Shown here piece by piece: positions 24,001-33,500 of a stretch of DNA of 64,000 nt. The notes under the pieces were generated by a model. The model was not told where the DNA came from, did no database searches, and saw only the letters and a program-made list of their open reading frames with translations. The position numbers were made by a program, and so were the translations under genes. This DNA is from Podarcis raffonei (Eukaryota; Chordata; Lepidosauria; Squamata; Lacertidae): NCBI RefSeq assembly GCF_027172205.1, contig NC_070607.1, positions 7,078,001 through 7,142,000 of the forward strand, given 5' to 3'. Position 1 is the first letter of the stretch; each line of letters begins with the position of its first letter.

Positions 24001-25617
24001 AATTTACTTAATGTAAATCCATTTCCTTTGGCTGGAAACCTAAGAGATGGAGGAGGTACAACATGAAGGCTGTTTGGGAGCTGCACTGGGGAATGGAAGC
24101 TCCAGACTTTTTCAATTCTACGCAGCACAAGAATGAAATAAATTTCTTCCACGCTAACCCTGCATGCTTTCCTTTGGGCTGTCAGAAACAAAATGGAAAT
24201 TGAAGCGATGTGGGACCCAGGAAAATATCACCACATGTAACACACTTCAAAACATCCAATATAAAGTCAGGTAATAAGTGACTTTATATTGACTTTTCTT
24301 CCTTTAATAGATTATCCAGAGATTGGGAAAATCCAAATCCATTGACAGGGGATTATGGGCTGCCACTTGAATAAGATATTGTCCGGATGCTGTCCTTTAA
24401 AAGCCAGTTGTTCCCCTGTGGTAGGAATTAATTACAAGTTTCTTTTCATTATCCCCCCCCCCCGCCATTTTTAAATTTTTTTATAGGAAAACAGTGCTAT
24501 TTTACTAAAAAAGAAAAAAATGCAAGGAAATAAATCACTTATCCCTGCCCTCCTCCGACTAGGAACAAATGCTGACTAAGAGGAAATTACCTCAGGAAGA
24601 AACAAACACCCAGAACCTGCACATAAAGGTAAAGGTACCCCTGCCCGTACGGGCCAGTCTTGACAGACTCTAGGGTTGTGCGCCCATCTCACTCAAGAGG
24701 CCGGGGGCCAGCGCTGTCCGCAGACACTTCCGGGTCACGTGGCCAGCGTGACATCGCTGCTCTGGCAAGCCAGAGCTGCACACGGAAACGCCGTTTACCT
24801 TCCCGCTATAAAGCAGTCCCTATTTATCTACTTGCACCCGGGGGTGCTTTTGAACTGCTAGGTTGGCAGGCGCTGGGACCGAGCAGCAGGAGCGCACCCC
24901 GCCGCGGGGATTCGAACCGCCGACCTTTCGATCGGCAAGCCCTAGGCGCTGAGGCTTTTACCCACAGCGCCACCCGCGTCCCGAACCTGCACATAAGTAG
25001 TATTTAATTAACACTGGAGGGCTTTTACTCAGTTGAACTTGCTTCTGAGGAAACATTAGAGGTGGTTTTTGGCCTTGAGGGTGAGCATTCAATGTAGCAC
25101 TATTTTAAGTGCTGTGCAGAACCTGTTTTCGTTAGCTGACGAACAGCATTGCTTCTACAACACTGAAGGGCACCATTGTGGAAGGAACCACGGGCGGTAC
25201 TCAACAAAGTTTTACTCAGGGTAGACCCATTGAGATTATTGAACACATCAAAGTTAGCCCCATTGATATCAAGGGGTCTACTCTGAGCAAAACTTTGTTG
25301 CCTCCTGCCCCAAAGGAAGATCTTCTAAATACCTTGTGTTCTAGGTCATAGCTGCTGAAGGAGAAAAGGCTGCTTCCGAATTGCTGAAGGTGGCAGCAGA
25401 GGTGCTTTCCCACACACCAGCCGCCCTCCAGCTCCGCTACCTTCACATGCTGCAAAGCCTGTCTGCAGAGAAGCCATCCACCTTTATTCTTCCTTTCCCC
25501 CTTGACCTCATGAATCCTTCATCAGGAGACAACATGAAATCCACAGGCTGCAACCGCTCTTCAGATGTCGCCAGCAACCCAGAGGCTCCAAAGGCAAAGG
25601 ATTCCCCCATGTTGTAG
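17994..25617 (+). CDS. NPHS2: Podocin gene, exons 4-8 (3' part of gene)
   Basis: Podocin is a stomatin/prohibitin-family hairpin membrane protein that scaffolds nephrin in the kidney slit diaphragm. Five plus-strand exons (17994-18076, 19906-20109, 20993-21048, 23536-23614, 25345-25617) join in phase with AG/GT borders. The first four are 83, 204, 56 and 79 nt, the lengths I know for human exons 4-7. Diagnostic stretches are [43 protein letters not shown] and [20 protein letters not shown], and the protein ends in KDSPML as in human. Residues matching human R168, R229, R238, V290 and R291, which are known disease positions, keep the human residue. The PHB domain starts upstream, so the intramembrane hairpin and N-terminus (exons 1-3) are missing; none was recognised in 1-17993. 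Identification is close to certain. Confidence 0.95.
18160..18320 (+). mobile_element. tRNA-like SINE fragment (MIR-like)
   Basis: B-box-like cgggttcaaatctcacc is followed by a body similar to the SINE at 34268-34900. Fragmentary. Confidence 0.4.
18433..18673. mobile_element. TA-flanked MITE, copy d
   Basis: Ends tagtggtacctcggtt and aaccaaggtgccactg with TA on both sides, in NPHS2 intron 4. Confidence 0.78.
18676..18950. mobile_element. Unclassified repeat, accgtattggcc type
   Basis: It starts accgtattggcctgaatata and contains three copies of the phrase gaatataag with a G-run. The start matches a repeat start common in squamate DNA, but the other border is unclear. Confidence 0.45.
18951..19596. 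other. NPHS2 intron 4, no named feature
   Basis: A plus-strand frame at 19090-19449 has no splice-supported role and was not called. Confidence 0.45.
19605..19865. mobile_element. hAT MITE with perfect 8-bp TSD
   Basis: Inverted ends caggggtcggcaagg and taggttgccgacccctg are bracketed by ttctattg on both sides (19597-19604 and 19866-19873). It is 261 bp, non-coding and CpG-rich in the middle. It ends 40 bp before NPHS2 exon 5. Confidence 0.93.
19906..20109 (+). CDS. NPHS2: NPHS2 exon 5
   Basis: The exon has 204 nt with acceptor ttgccctag and donor gtgggt. It reads [18 protein letters not shown], then a core including [16 protein letters not shown], and ends SQEIK. This is the PHB core with the arginine matching human R229. 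A hAT MITE ends 40 nt upstream and its target duplication 32 nt upstream, so the acceptor region is unusually short of native intron. Confidence 0.95.
20110..20992. other. NPHS2: NPHS2 intron 5
   Basis: Unique-looking intron without a recognised repeat. Confidence 0.6.
20993..21048 (+). CDS. NPHS2: NPHS2 exon 6
   Basis: The exon has 56 nt, acceptor tttttttgcag and donor gtaggt. It reads [18 protein letters not shown] plus two bases (AT). The split codon is completed as Ile by exon 7. Confidence 0.94.
21049..22284. other. NPHS2: NPHS2 intron 6, left part
   Basis: No repeat or RNA gene recognised. Confidence 0.55.
22287..23030. mobile_element. Large palindromic TA-flanked MITE (744 bp)
   Basis: Ends cagtggtacctcgcaagacg and cgtctggcgaggtaccactg lie between TA dinucleotides. 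Outer arms cover gaatttccctatgggc-type sequence. Inside are GC-rich modules (gaaggctggcggtggggcgg and ccgccagccttcggaa) repeated and inverted several times, so the strand can fold into nested hairpins. No transposase. Confidence 0.85.
23045..23223 (+). repeat. Unclassified interspersed repeat
   Basis: The tail gtgctggactagataggcca then ctgatccagcagccaggctc is a phrase I know from many reptile and bird loci. I cannot assign the class. Confidence 0.5.
23236..23486. mobile_element. TA-flanked MITE, copy i
   Basis: Ends cagtggtacctctggttg and catgaggtatgactg with TA on both sides. Confidence 0.75.
23536..23614 (+). CDS. NPHS2: NPHS2 exon 7
   Basis: The exon has 79 nt, acceptor ttaatttcag and donor gtaagg. 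It reads [16 protein letters not shown] then [10 protein letters not shown]. The start of the coiled-coil segment follows the PHB domain here, as in stomatins. Confidence 0.94.
23829..23964. mobile_element. Palindromic hAT MITE with perfect TSD
   Basis: It starts caggcacccccaaactcggc and ends gcctg. The arms around tttgggactacatctcccat and atgggaactgtagtcccaaa pair. An identical 8-bp atctaaag lies on both sides (23821-23828 and 23965-23972). It is in NPHS2 intron 7. Confidence 0.92.
23973..24613. other. NPHS2: NPHS2 intron 7, unique part
   Basis: A poly-C run near 24452 is the only low-complexity piece. No gene. Confidence 0.5.
24628..24982 (-). mobile_element. Sauria-type SINE with perfect 14-bp TSD
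   Basis: The full-length copy runs from aggtaaaggtacccctgccc to the head ending cacccgcgtcc. The direct repeat gaacctgcacataa lies at 24614-24627 and 24983-24996 without mismatch. B-box ggattcgaaccgc is intact on the minus strand. It looks young. Confidence 0.95.
25198..25300. repeat. Inverted repeat, ~41-bp arms
   Basis: The left arm caacaaagttttactcaggg pairs with the right arm ctgagcaaaactttgttg. The centre is about 20 bp. It ends 44 bp before NPHS2 exon 8. Confidence 0.8.
25345..25617 (+). CDS. NPHS2: NPHS2 exon 8 (last coding exon)
   Basis: An acceptor tgtgttctag precedes [20 protein letters not shown]. The frame runs on to a C-terminus ending AKDSPML and a TAG stop at 25615-25617. The C-terminal stretch is the oligomerisation and nephrin-binding side of podocin. 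An inverted-repeat element ends about 45 nt upstream. Confidence 0.95.
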   Translation, partial: VIAAEGEKAASELLKVAAEVLSHTPAALQLRYLHMLQSLSAEKPSTFILPFPLDLMNPSSGDNMKSTGCNRSSDVASNPEAPKAKDSPML

Positions 25618-26300
25618 TACTAAGCCAGGTGAAGCATCTACGCCTCTCTGTGCAGCTCCTCAGGCCATAACCCACTGCCTAGTCCATAATTCATACCCAC
25701 CTGCTTTGCACCCCCTGAAGTGTTTCTGCCTGGCTGAAATGTGCCCTTGAACTCACCTGGATGGAGGGTGAGAGAGGGGATGTTAGTCTGTGTAGGGGAT
25801 GTTTGCCTACTGGATGAAGGCAAAATTGCTCTGCCTGCTTTTGCCCTGGGCCCCATTCACTACTAGAATGCGGTCCCTTGGAGGCCGCTTATGAGGCAAT
25901 GTGGCCCTTGGTCTGAAAACATTTTGCCACTCCACTACAGGAATTCGGCAGAATAATCTGCATTTCAAACTAGCTGATGTAGTCATGGTTTATCCTCTAT
26001 TGGGCCCCCTGTAATTAAATCTGCTTAAACTTTTAAACTCCTGAACTAAGAGGTCAGCAGCTGGGCTACATATGATGAGGGCAACTGCTTTGCCACCAAG
26101 TGTATAAAACAGGGAATTGCAGCCAGTCCTAGCTGTGTGCGGGGAGTGCATCCCAGCCCCGTTTTTTCAAATGTGTATTTGTTTCTTTCCACATTATATT
26201 TTTAGATGCACATTGCTAGGTATCTAACCACCCCCATGTGATATTATTCCCAGTTAAAATCCAATACCGAGGTCAAATTATTATTCTGCTGAAAAGCTCA
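25618..26300 (+). other. NPHS2: NPHS2 3' UTR region
   Basis: Non-coding sequence follows the podocin stop. An ATTAAA hexamer at 26014-26019 is the first plausible polyadenylation signal, which would give a 3' UTR of about 0.4 kb. No AATAAA was seen before the BovB fragment. The end of the transcript is inferred. Confidence 0.4.
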
Positions 26301-26319
26301 CTGGGTGACCCTGAACCAG

Positions 26320-26816
26320 TCATAATTGCTCAGTAGAGACATCACCTTGCCAACAAAGGTCCGTATAGTAAAAGCTATGGTTTTCCCAGTAGTGATGTAT
26401 GGAAGTGAGAGCTGGACCATAAAGAAGGCTGATCGCCGAAGAATTGATGCTTTTGAATTATGGTGCTGGAGGAGACTCTTGAGAGTCCCATGGACTGCAA
26501 GAAGATCAAACTGATCCATTCTTAAGGAAATCAGCCCTGAGTGCTCACTGGAAGGACAGATCCTGAAGCTGAGGCTCCAATACTTTGGCCACCTCATGAG
26601 AAGAGAAGACTCCCTGGAAAAGACCCTGATGTTGGGAAAGATGGAGGGTACAAGGAGAAGGGGGCGACAGAGGATGAGATGGTGGGACAGTGTTCTTGAA
26701 GCTACGAACATGAGTCTGACCAAACTGCGGGAGGCAGTGGAAGACAGGAGTGCCCAGCGTGCTCTGGTCCAGGGGGTCACAAAGAGTCGGACACAACTAA
26801 ATGACTAAACAACAAC
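26320..26816 (+). mobile_element. BovB (RTE) LINE 3' end
   Basis: The frames read VFPVVMYGSESWTIKKADRR and LRLQYFGHLMRREDSLEKTL, then WWDSVLEATNMSLTKLREAV and QGVTKSRTQLND with a stop. This is the C-terminus of the BovB polyprotein. One in-frame TGA (26514-26516) breaks it. It ends in an (aac) tail and is 5' truncated. Good preservation suggests moderate age. Confidence 0.93.
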
Positions 26817-27690
26817 AGGGACAGAGAAAGTTAATGCATGTTTCCTTTTAACATCTTGGATGAAGGGCTGGATAATAAGCTCACCCGTTGGGCGTTCTTG
26901 TTCTCTAGTCATTCCATTCCTTGCCCCTATTTCGAAAGGCAGGTACCATTGCAAGATACGAAGAGAAGAAGTGTTGGTGGTGGAGCGCAAGAAGCTTAAG
27001 GCCAGTCCTCCCACCTCCTTGGGCCTGAAAATGGTGTGTCCTGCCTGAGGCAGTTCACAGAGCGAAAGTGAGCAGCACAGCACAAACGAAGTTTGGGAAC
27101 TTGCTGCGAAAGCTCTTTGCTGTCTGTTTGCTTTAATTGTTAATTGGCTGAGGGAGTAGCCCTCCCTTCCCGTCTATCATTAAAGCCAACAGAGGTGGGA
27201 CACCATCTGTGTCTCTTTCAGCAGAGGGACAAGGATTGGGCTGGGCCTGGACAAAGCAGGCTGGCAGTTCCATCAGCAGCCCAAGAGTCTCAGACTCAGT
27301 AGAGACGATTTAGTGGAAGGAGCAAAAAAACAAATGGGTGGTTTCTACTGAGCGCAAGGAAAACACAGGAGGACCGGAGTGGCGCTTCCTCACAAACACA
27401 ACTTGAGCTTAGCCCTTGTTCTGTTCTGTTGTTCCCATCAAAACAGAAGAAAACCTTTGAACACAAAACGGCAAATTCTGCAAAAGAATAAACTCAAGCT
27501 AGTCAACAAATTCATCTAACATGTGCTAAATCCGAGGTATATTCAGGGCCAGGTGGAACCTTCTTACTTGATCAGCTCTTGCTAAGAGCTTTTAGAATGG
27601 TAAATTTTGTCTGCTGTTCTTATTGACAGCCTCACTGCTACTTGTTTTAGTATTTTTGTGGTTTTTATGTGCTCTGATATTATGTGAACT
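26817..27690. other. Intergenic, NPHS2 to AXDND1
   Basis: No exon or repeat border was recognised. Confidence 0.5.
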
Positions 27691-27775
27691 TTGTAACATC
27701 ACCCTTGGAGACTCTGGGCTGAAAAGCAGCCTATTATATTTTTAAAAGTAATAATAATAATAATAAAAAATATAA
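27691..27775 (+). mobile_element. LINE 3' tail with (AAT)n
   Basis: The phrase gggctgaaaagcagcctat before an (aat) run looks like an L2/CR1-type 3' terminus. Confidence 0.45.
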
Positions 27776-27910
27776 TCTGAATGTGCAAATTTCCTTTCTT
27801 CCTTTAACAATTTTAGTGGGTAGAGTGTCCTTCCTTTCTCCAGCACTGGCCTCTGGTATTAAAAATATTTCTAAAATAAGCAAACAGGCATAATTTCCTA
27901 TTATTTCCTT

Positions 27911-28045
27911 TTAGAAGACACCTGAAGGCAGCCCTGTTTAGGGAAGCTTTTAATGTTTGATGCACTATTGTATTTTAATATTTTGTTGGAAGCCACCCAG
28001 AGTGGCTGGGGAAACCCAGCCAGGTGGGTGGGGTATAAATAATAA

Positions 28046-28081
<36 letters not shown>

Positions 28082-28085
28082 TATT
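27911..28085 (+). mobile_element. L2-clade LINE 3' end
   Basis: It shares gaagacacctgaaggcagcc and the cagagtggctggggaaaccc tail with the copy at 10669, followed by (att)n. 5' truncated. Confidence 0.82.
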
Positions 28086-28089
28086 TCAA

Positions 28090-29210
28090 GGCTCCTTCCT
28101 CCCTGACTACCACCATGGTCCCTCGCTTGCCTTCATTGCAGTTGCCCAGCTTTTGGGGCAGGATTAAAGCTACAGCAACCAAAGCAGTTTGGGAGGAAAA
28201 GCACTCCAGCCTGAGTGATGTTGCATTTCCTCCAGCATCTATATTAATCTCATTTTAAATGAAGTCTCCAACTGAGCAGCACATGGAGCACCTATAGCTC
28301 AGTGGTGCAGCCATTTCATGCATTTCCAATTAAAAGGATCTTGGGGGACAGGGAACAGAAGACACTTCTGCCTGTGATTCTAGAGAGCTGTTGCCACTGA
28401 AAAGAGAGAATGCTGTGTCAGATCAGGGGCAGACTTTGGTAGTAGGATGTCCTGAGCAAAAACAAAATTTAGTGCCTCCTCCAGTATTTCTCTCCCCTCC
28501 CTCGCCTTCTGTTCTGCGCATGCTCTCAAGTGCACTATGTCATAGTTGTGGCAACTCAACCGCCTGTCTGACCAGGGCTTAACTGTGAGTAGGCAACCAA
28601 GTAAATACAGGTATTAGTAACATTGCTATTTTGCAACCATTCAGCTCAACACCCTGTGTTGGGAAACTGCCTGCGCCGATCTAGATCTGGCACTGGTCCA
28701 ATAAACCAATTATACAAAGCAGCTTCCTATGTTCTCTGCAGAAAGGAAAGTGGAACGTGCTTAAATAAATCAAGCTGCATTTCTGCTCATTTCTGCGAGA
28801 TGGCGTCTTTTGGCCATGATTTTACAATGCCATGAACAGGTGTAAGCAGCCAAACTTTGGCTTACTCTGCTTTCCTGTTCAAAATACCATGCTAGCTCAT
28901 ATTTCCCCCTGAAGGAAGAATGGGGTGGCAATGAGGCAGAAGACAAAGGGGCAAAATATGTTCCCCTATGAAGACACATTTCTTCAGAAAAGGCTGTAGA
29001 ATGGATGCAGTGTTGGGACAGAAAAAGTACTGATACCAGATCAGTCTAAAATATTTGGTAAGTCACCTTCCATTCACAAAGGATCAGGGTTTCACAAGTG
29101 CCATTAGCAACCACCAATCTCTTCCTGATGACTTGTGGAAAAGGACAGCAGCTGTGACCCTCTCTCTCACAGAGAACTTGGAAGTTGTGAGGGGGTCTCT
29201 TGCTTCATAA
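28090..29210. other. Intergenic, no named feature
   Basis: No gene recognised between the two convergent genes. Confidence 0.5.
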
Positions 29211-29212
29211 TA

Positions 29213-29300
29213 GGGACTACAAGTCCCATCATCCCTGACCGTTGGTCCTGCTAGCTGATGGGAGTTGTAGTCCAAGAACAGCTGGGAACCCAAGTTTAAG
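29213..29300. mobile_element. Palindromic MITE fragment (hAT-like)
   Basis: The arm gggactacaagtcccatcat and its partner gatgggagttgtagtcc are present. It is a degraded relative of 23829-23964. Confidence 0.6.
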
Positions 29301-29763
29301 GTAGAACTGTAGGGCCTTCCCCTTCCCTGAGTCCTCCAGCACAGGTACAGGATCTGGGTGAAGTAAGCAATCAGGATCGCATCTTGTGACAAGGTAAGAG
29401 CTTCTCAGAAGCAGTTAGATTCCATCTGGCTAGTTCTAAGTGTCTCCAAAGCATGGCGTGAATTGAGTGAATAGCCTGCCCTTTGCAGAAGATTCCACAG
29501 CTAGAAGAGTCTTTTTTCTGTTTACTTCAGGCTTTATGAGTAGCCAGGAACAGTGGAAGTCTCTCACTGCTTCTGTCAACTCCAATACCTGCATGAGATT
29601 AGGGAACTATCCCTCCCTGCTCTTTGGAAGGCTGGGCTTGTTCATTCACCTTGTGCTATGCTTGGGAGACATTTGGAAGTGCTGCCTCTAAGAGTCTCCT
29701 ACCTTACGTAAACAAAGAGAACTACTAGAGAACTTGAGGGAAGGGAATCATGCCACGCAATTA

Positions 29764-30093
29764 AAGGTAAAGGGACCCCTGACCATTAGGTCCAGTCGTG
29801 GCCGACTCTGGGGTTGCGGTGCTCATCTCGCTTTATTGGCCGAGGGAGCCAGCGTACAGCTTCTGGGTCATGTGGCCAGCATGACTAAGCCGCTTCTGGC
29901 GAACCAGAGCAGCGCACGGAAACGCCGTTTACCTTCCCGCTGGAGCGGTACCTATTGATCTACTTGCACTTTGATGTGCTTTTGAACTGCTAGGTTGGCA
30001 GGAGCAGGGACCGAGCAACGGGAGCACACCCCGCCCCTTCCGATGGGCAAGCCCTAGGCTCAGTGGTTTAACCCACAGCGCCACCCGCGCCCA
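29764..30093 (-). mobile_element. Sauria-type SINE
   Basis: Flanked by atgccacgcaatta and atgccaagtaatta, a 14-bp target duplication with two differences. The B-box area is partly deleted. Confidence 0.88.
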
Positions 30094-30492
30094 ATGCCAA
30101 GTAATTACCGGATACTAAAGCCTCTGGTCCAAGACATTCCCGATGCATCTACTAGTGAAAAACTCCTAAGACGGATCAAGTGTTCTTTTTTGGGGGGGAG
30201 GGGAGTTCAAATAAAAACCCCAAATATTTCCTATTGAGTTATTCTTCAATTCAACCTGTATAGGTAAATACAGTGAAATATCAGGGCAACTCCAACCTAG
30301 ACCTTGAATATGTTCTATATAAATAACAGAAACTGGGAATCAATCCCACTTGGTTGACTCCTTTCCATGTACTGAACAAATAGTTTAACAGAGCTGGGAG
30401 AATTCCAAGTACCAATAATGCACAACCCTCCATCTGTGTCCAGTGCCAGCTACAAGCAGGAGACAAAGGCCTTCTGGAGGTCATCCTCTTCT
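30094..30492 (-). other. AXDND1: AXDND1 3' UTR or downstream sequence
   Basis: It follows the AXDND1 stop on the minus strand. No TTTATT (reverse of AATAAA) was seen, so the transcript end is unknown. Confidence 0.4.
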
Positions 30493-30581
30493 TCAGCGTT
30501 TGGGCTTGGGGAATTTCTTCGTTCGTGGCTTAGGAGTGCTGGACTGTGAAGGTGATTCAGTTTGTTCCTTAACGACAACTT
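30493..30581 (-). CDS. AXDND1: AXDND1 last coding exon
   Basis: The acceptor tgtcattgcag is followed by a split Glu codon, [19 protein letters not shown] and a basic end KKFPKPKR, with a TGA stop at 30493-30495. Joining by phase to the previous exon is exact. No clear polyadenylation hexamer was seen to its left. Confidence 0.85.
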
Positions 30582-33500
30582 CTGCAATGACAGATGCACA
30601 GCAAGAAGCACTTAAACACTTACATTGTCAACACCTAGACAATATGAGAACTAGTAGCTCAGAGAAACCTCATACTCTACTCTGCGACAAGTCCAGGTTT
30701 CAGCCCAAGCATAGCCTTGAGGGAATCAAGACCAAACCCAGCTGCCCAAAGAATGGTTATGAACAGCATTTGCATCCACAAACCCATGTTTGTCATGTTC
30801 ACACTTCATAAGTATACCTGTTCTCAGTGGGAACCTCATCCATAATGGGAATATTCCAACAGAGCATTATGTGCTCAACCCCACTTATTTCAATGATCTA
30901 AGACACACCGATCTCTGACATGTACACAGTACTTTGAAGTTCAGAGTAAATAAACAATCCTGATACGGCCAGTATCACGCTGCAGATGAGCAGCTTAGGC
31001 TGATAAAAGCTTGCTCGGACCACCAATTGGGTTAGGTAAGAGTTCAACTAGGACTTCCCTGCTCACATTCTGAGCCAGTGCAATGCAGTTTGCTTCTTCA
31101 GCTCCCTGGGTCGGTTCATAACATGCACCTTCATTACTTCATGACTGCAGCATCAAGTGAATCATGACATGTGAATTATGACATTATTAAGCAATGAAGA
31201 ACTTTCCTTTCACCCCACAACACACTGCTTTTCAACAGAAACATCCCCTATTCAGGCCAGAGCTAGCAGATTGAGGATGCATAATGGGCTGTGCAACTTC
31301 AGCAATGCAGATGGAAGAATGGTCTTCTTCTTCTTCAGCGATCCCTCGTAGCTGAGTAAGATTGTCTTCCATGAACACAGTCTCAACAATGAGTCCGTAA
31401 GTGACTGTGGAGGCCAATTCTGGATCCACACGTCCTTCCACAGTGGGGACATAGGTTTCCGGGCGGGAGTTGATCACAGTGTGGATTTGCCAAGCGTACC
31501 TTCCTCTTAGCACGTTTCTCCCTTGCGTCCTGAGTTCGAGTGTCTTCAAAGCCCACGACACCTTTGGTAAAGGCTGTTCTCTAATTGGAGCGCTCACAGG
31601 CAAGTGTTTCCCAATTGTTAGTGTTTATACTACATTTTTAAAGATTTGCTTTGAGACAGTCCTTAAACCTCTTTTGTTGACCACCAGGATTATGCTTCCT
31701 ATTTTTAAGTTCGGAATAGGCTTCTGAAAGTGGAAACCTAACACACCAGGGAGAAAAGTTCTAGATTAGTCCATTCCCTGCTATGCTAACATTCTACTTA
31801 CAGGATACACTTTATAATAAAGACCAACCAAAAAGGTGATTTTCCTGGCTGCAGTTTGTAGTGGCACAGTCCAGTCTACTACCTCACCCTCCTGGGCAGA
31901 CCAGGTGACAGCTGCCAGTCATCAAACACTAATCAAGAACAGATAAATCAAGCAACTGATACACAGGTGTGAACTAGGCCTCCGTTTGTTGCCTGTGTGG
32001 AAAGGATTCCCCTATCAGACTCAGGAGGTGGACTGGGCAAGTCAGCTAATTCTCACGTTACCATTTTTAAATGGAGAAATAAACAGCCTGCTGTTATTGA
32101 GGGGGCGGAAATGAAAATACCTTCAAACAGCAAACCATCTCTCTCCCCAGCCAGCCTATCATTTTGATTCTTGCAACCTTCAGGGAGTAGTAATGATGGG
32201 GAAGTGGCTACACATATTTACTTACTAAGAGCAGAAACAAAGGAACAGAAAGGCATCTGGTACAACTTTTGCAGTAACATTCCATTTCTGACTACGGGTG
32301 GAGAAGGGGGAAGATGGTGGGATGTATTCAAAGTAGTGCCAAGCCAAGCATTCTGCCAGAGCCTGCCCTCTAGTTCCCCCCAACCTTCCAGAGCAGATTT
32401 GGGGATGTCAAGGGGAGGAGGAATCCCATTGCGCTAGCACAACGTATTTAGCACAACCTGTATCTGGGAACGTTCTCCGCTCTCCTACAAAAGCACACTT
32501 CCTGTACATTTTTTCCCATTATGTGGTAGGCAGCGTGGAAATATAATACATGTAGTCTGAAATGGCACAGCTCAGCAAGAGCTGCAACACGTGACATCCC
32601 TATGCCTGTTTTGTCTATTTTGAGCCATTTCGCAGCAGCAGCAGCATACTCAATTATACCACCCAAATGTATGCTTGAGACGTAAGTGCAGCCAATCCTG
32701 GTTCTCCGACACATTTGTACCTTGAATGCACCTGAGCCTGCAAACCAGTTTATCACATTCACATTTTATGTTTCCAAACGTACGCCTAAACGTGTGGTGC
32801 ATGAAATTGCCCTTAAAATTCCACAGCATTTTTTAGAGCCCACAATTCCATCTTTCAAGTCTTTAGCCATACCTGCTTTGAGTTTTGTTTCTTTTTGTTC
32901 AGAGTCCTTCAGCTTTGGTTGCTCACCCTCCATGTTCTGGATTTTTGCCAGAGCTTCTTCCAAGTCCTCATGAAGGACTTCAGATTTTTCCTCAGCTTGC
33001 TGTGCTCGCTTTTCAGCCTCTCTGAAAGAGCAGGTGCCAGAAAGAACTCATACCCCTGACCAGGCAGGAAACCAATTAAACTAATGTGATTTACTCTAGC
33101 TGGTCACTTCCTACTGTGAAAAATACATTTTCTCTTGCTTCTTCATTCCCCAAAATGTTCCTAACGGCCAATATTACTGCAACCTATGTAAGAATCCACA
33201 CCTGATTACTACATTGCAAGTCTATAAAACCTACAGGAGAATCTATTCCTAGCACTGCAAAACTACATGAGAACTCACATATCACTAAAGGTAAAGGACT
33301 CCTGATAGTTAAGTCCAGTCATGAACGACTCTGGGGTTGTGGCGCTCATCTCGCTTTACTGGCCAAGGGAGCCGACGTTTGTCTGCTGACAGTTTTTCTG
33401 GGTAATGTGGCCAGCATGACTAAGCCGCTTCTGGCGAAACCAGAGCAGCGCATGGAAACACTGTCTACCTTCCCGCCGGAGCGGTACCTATTTATCTACT

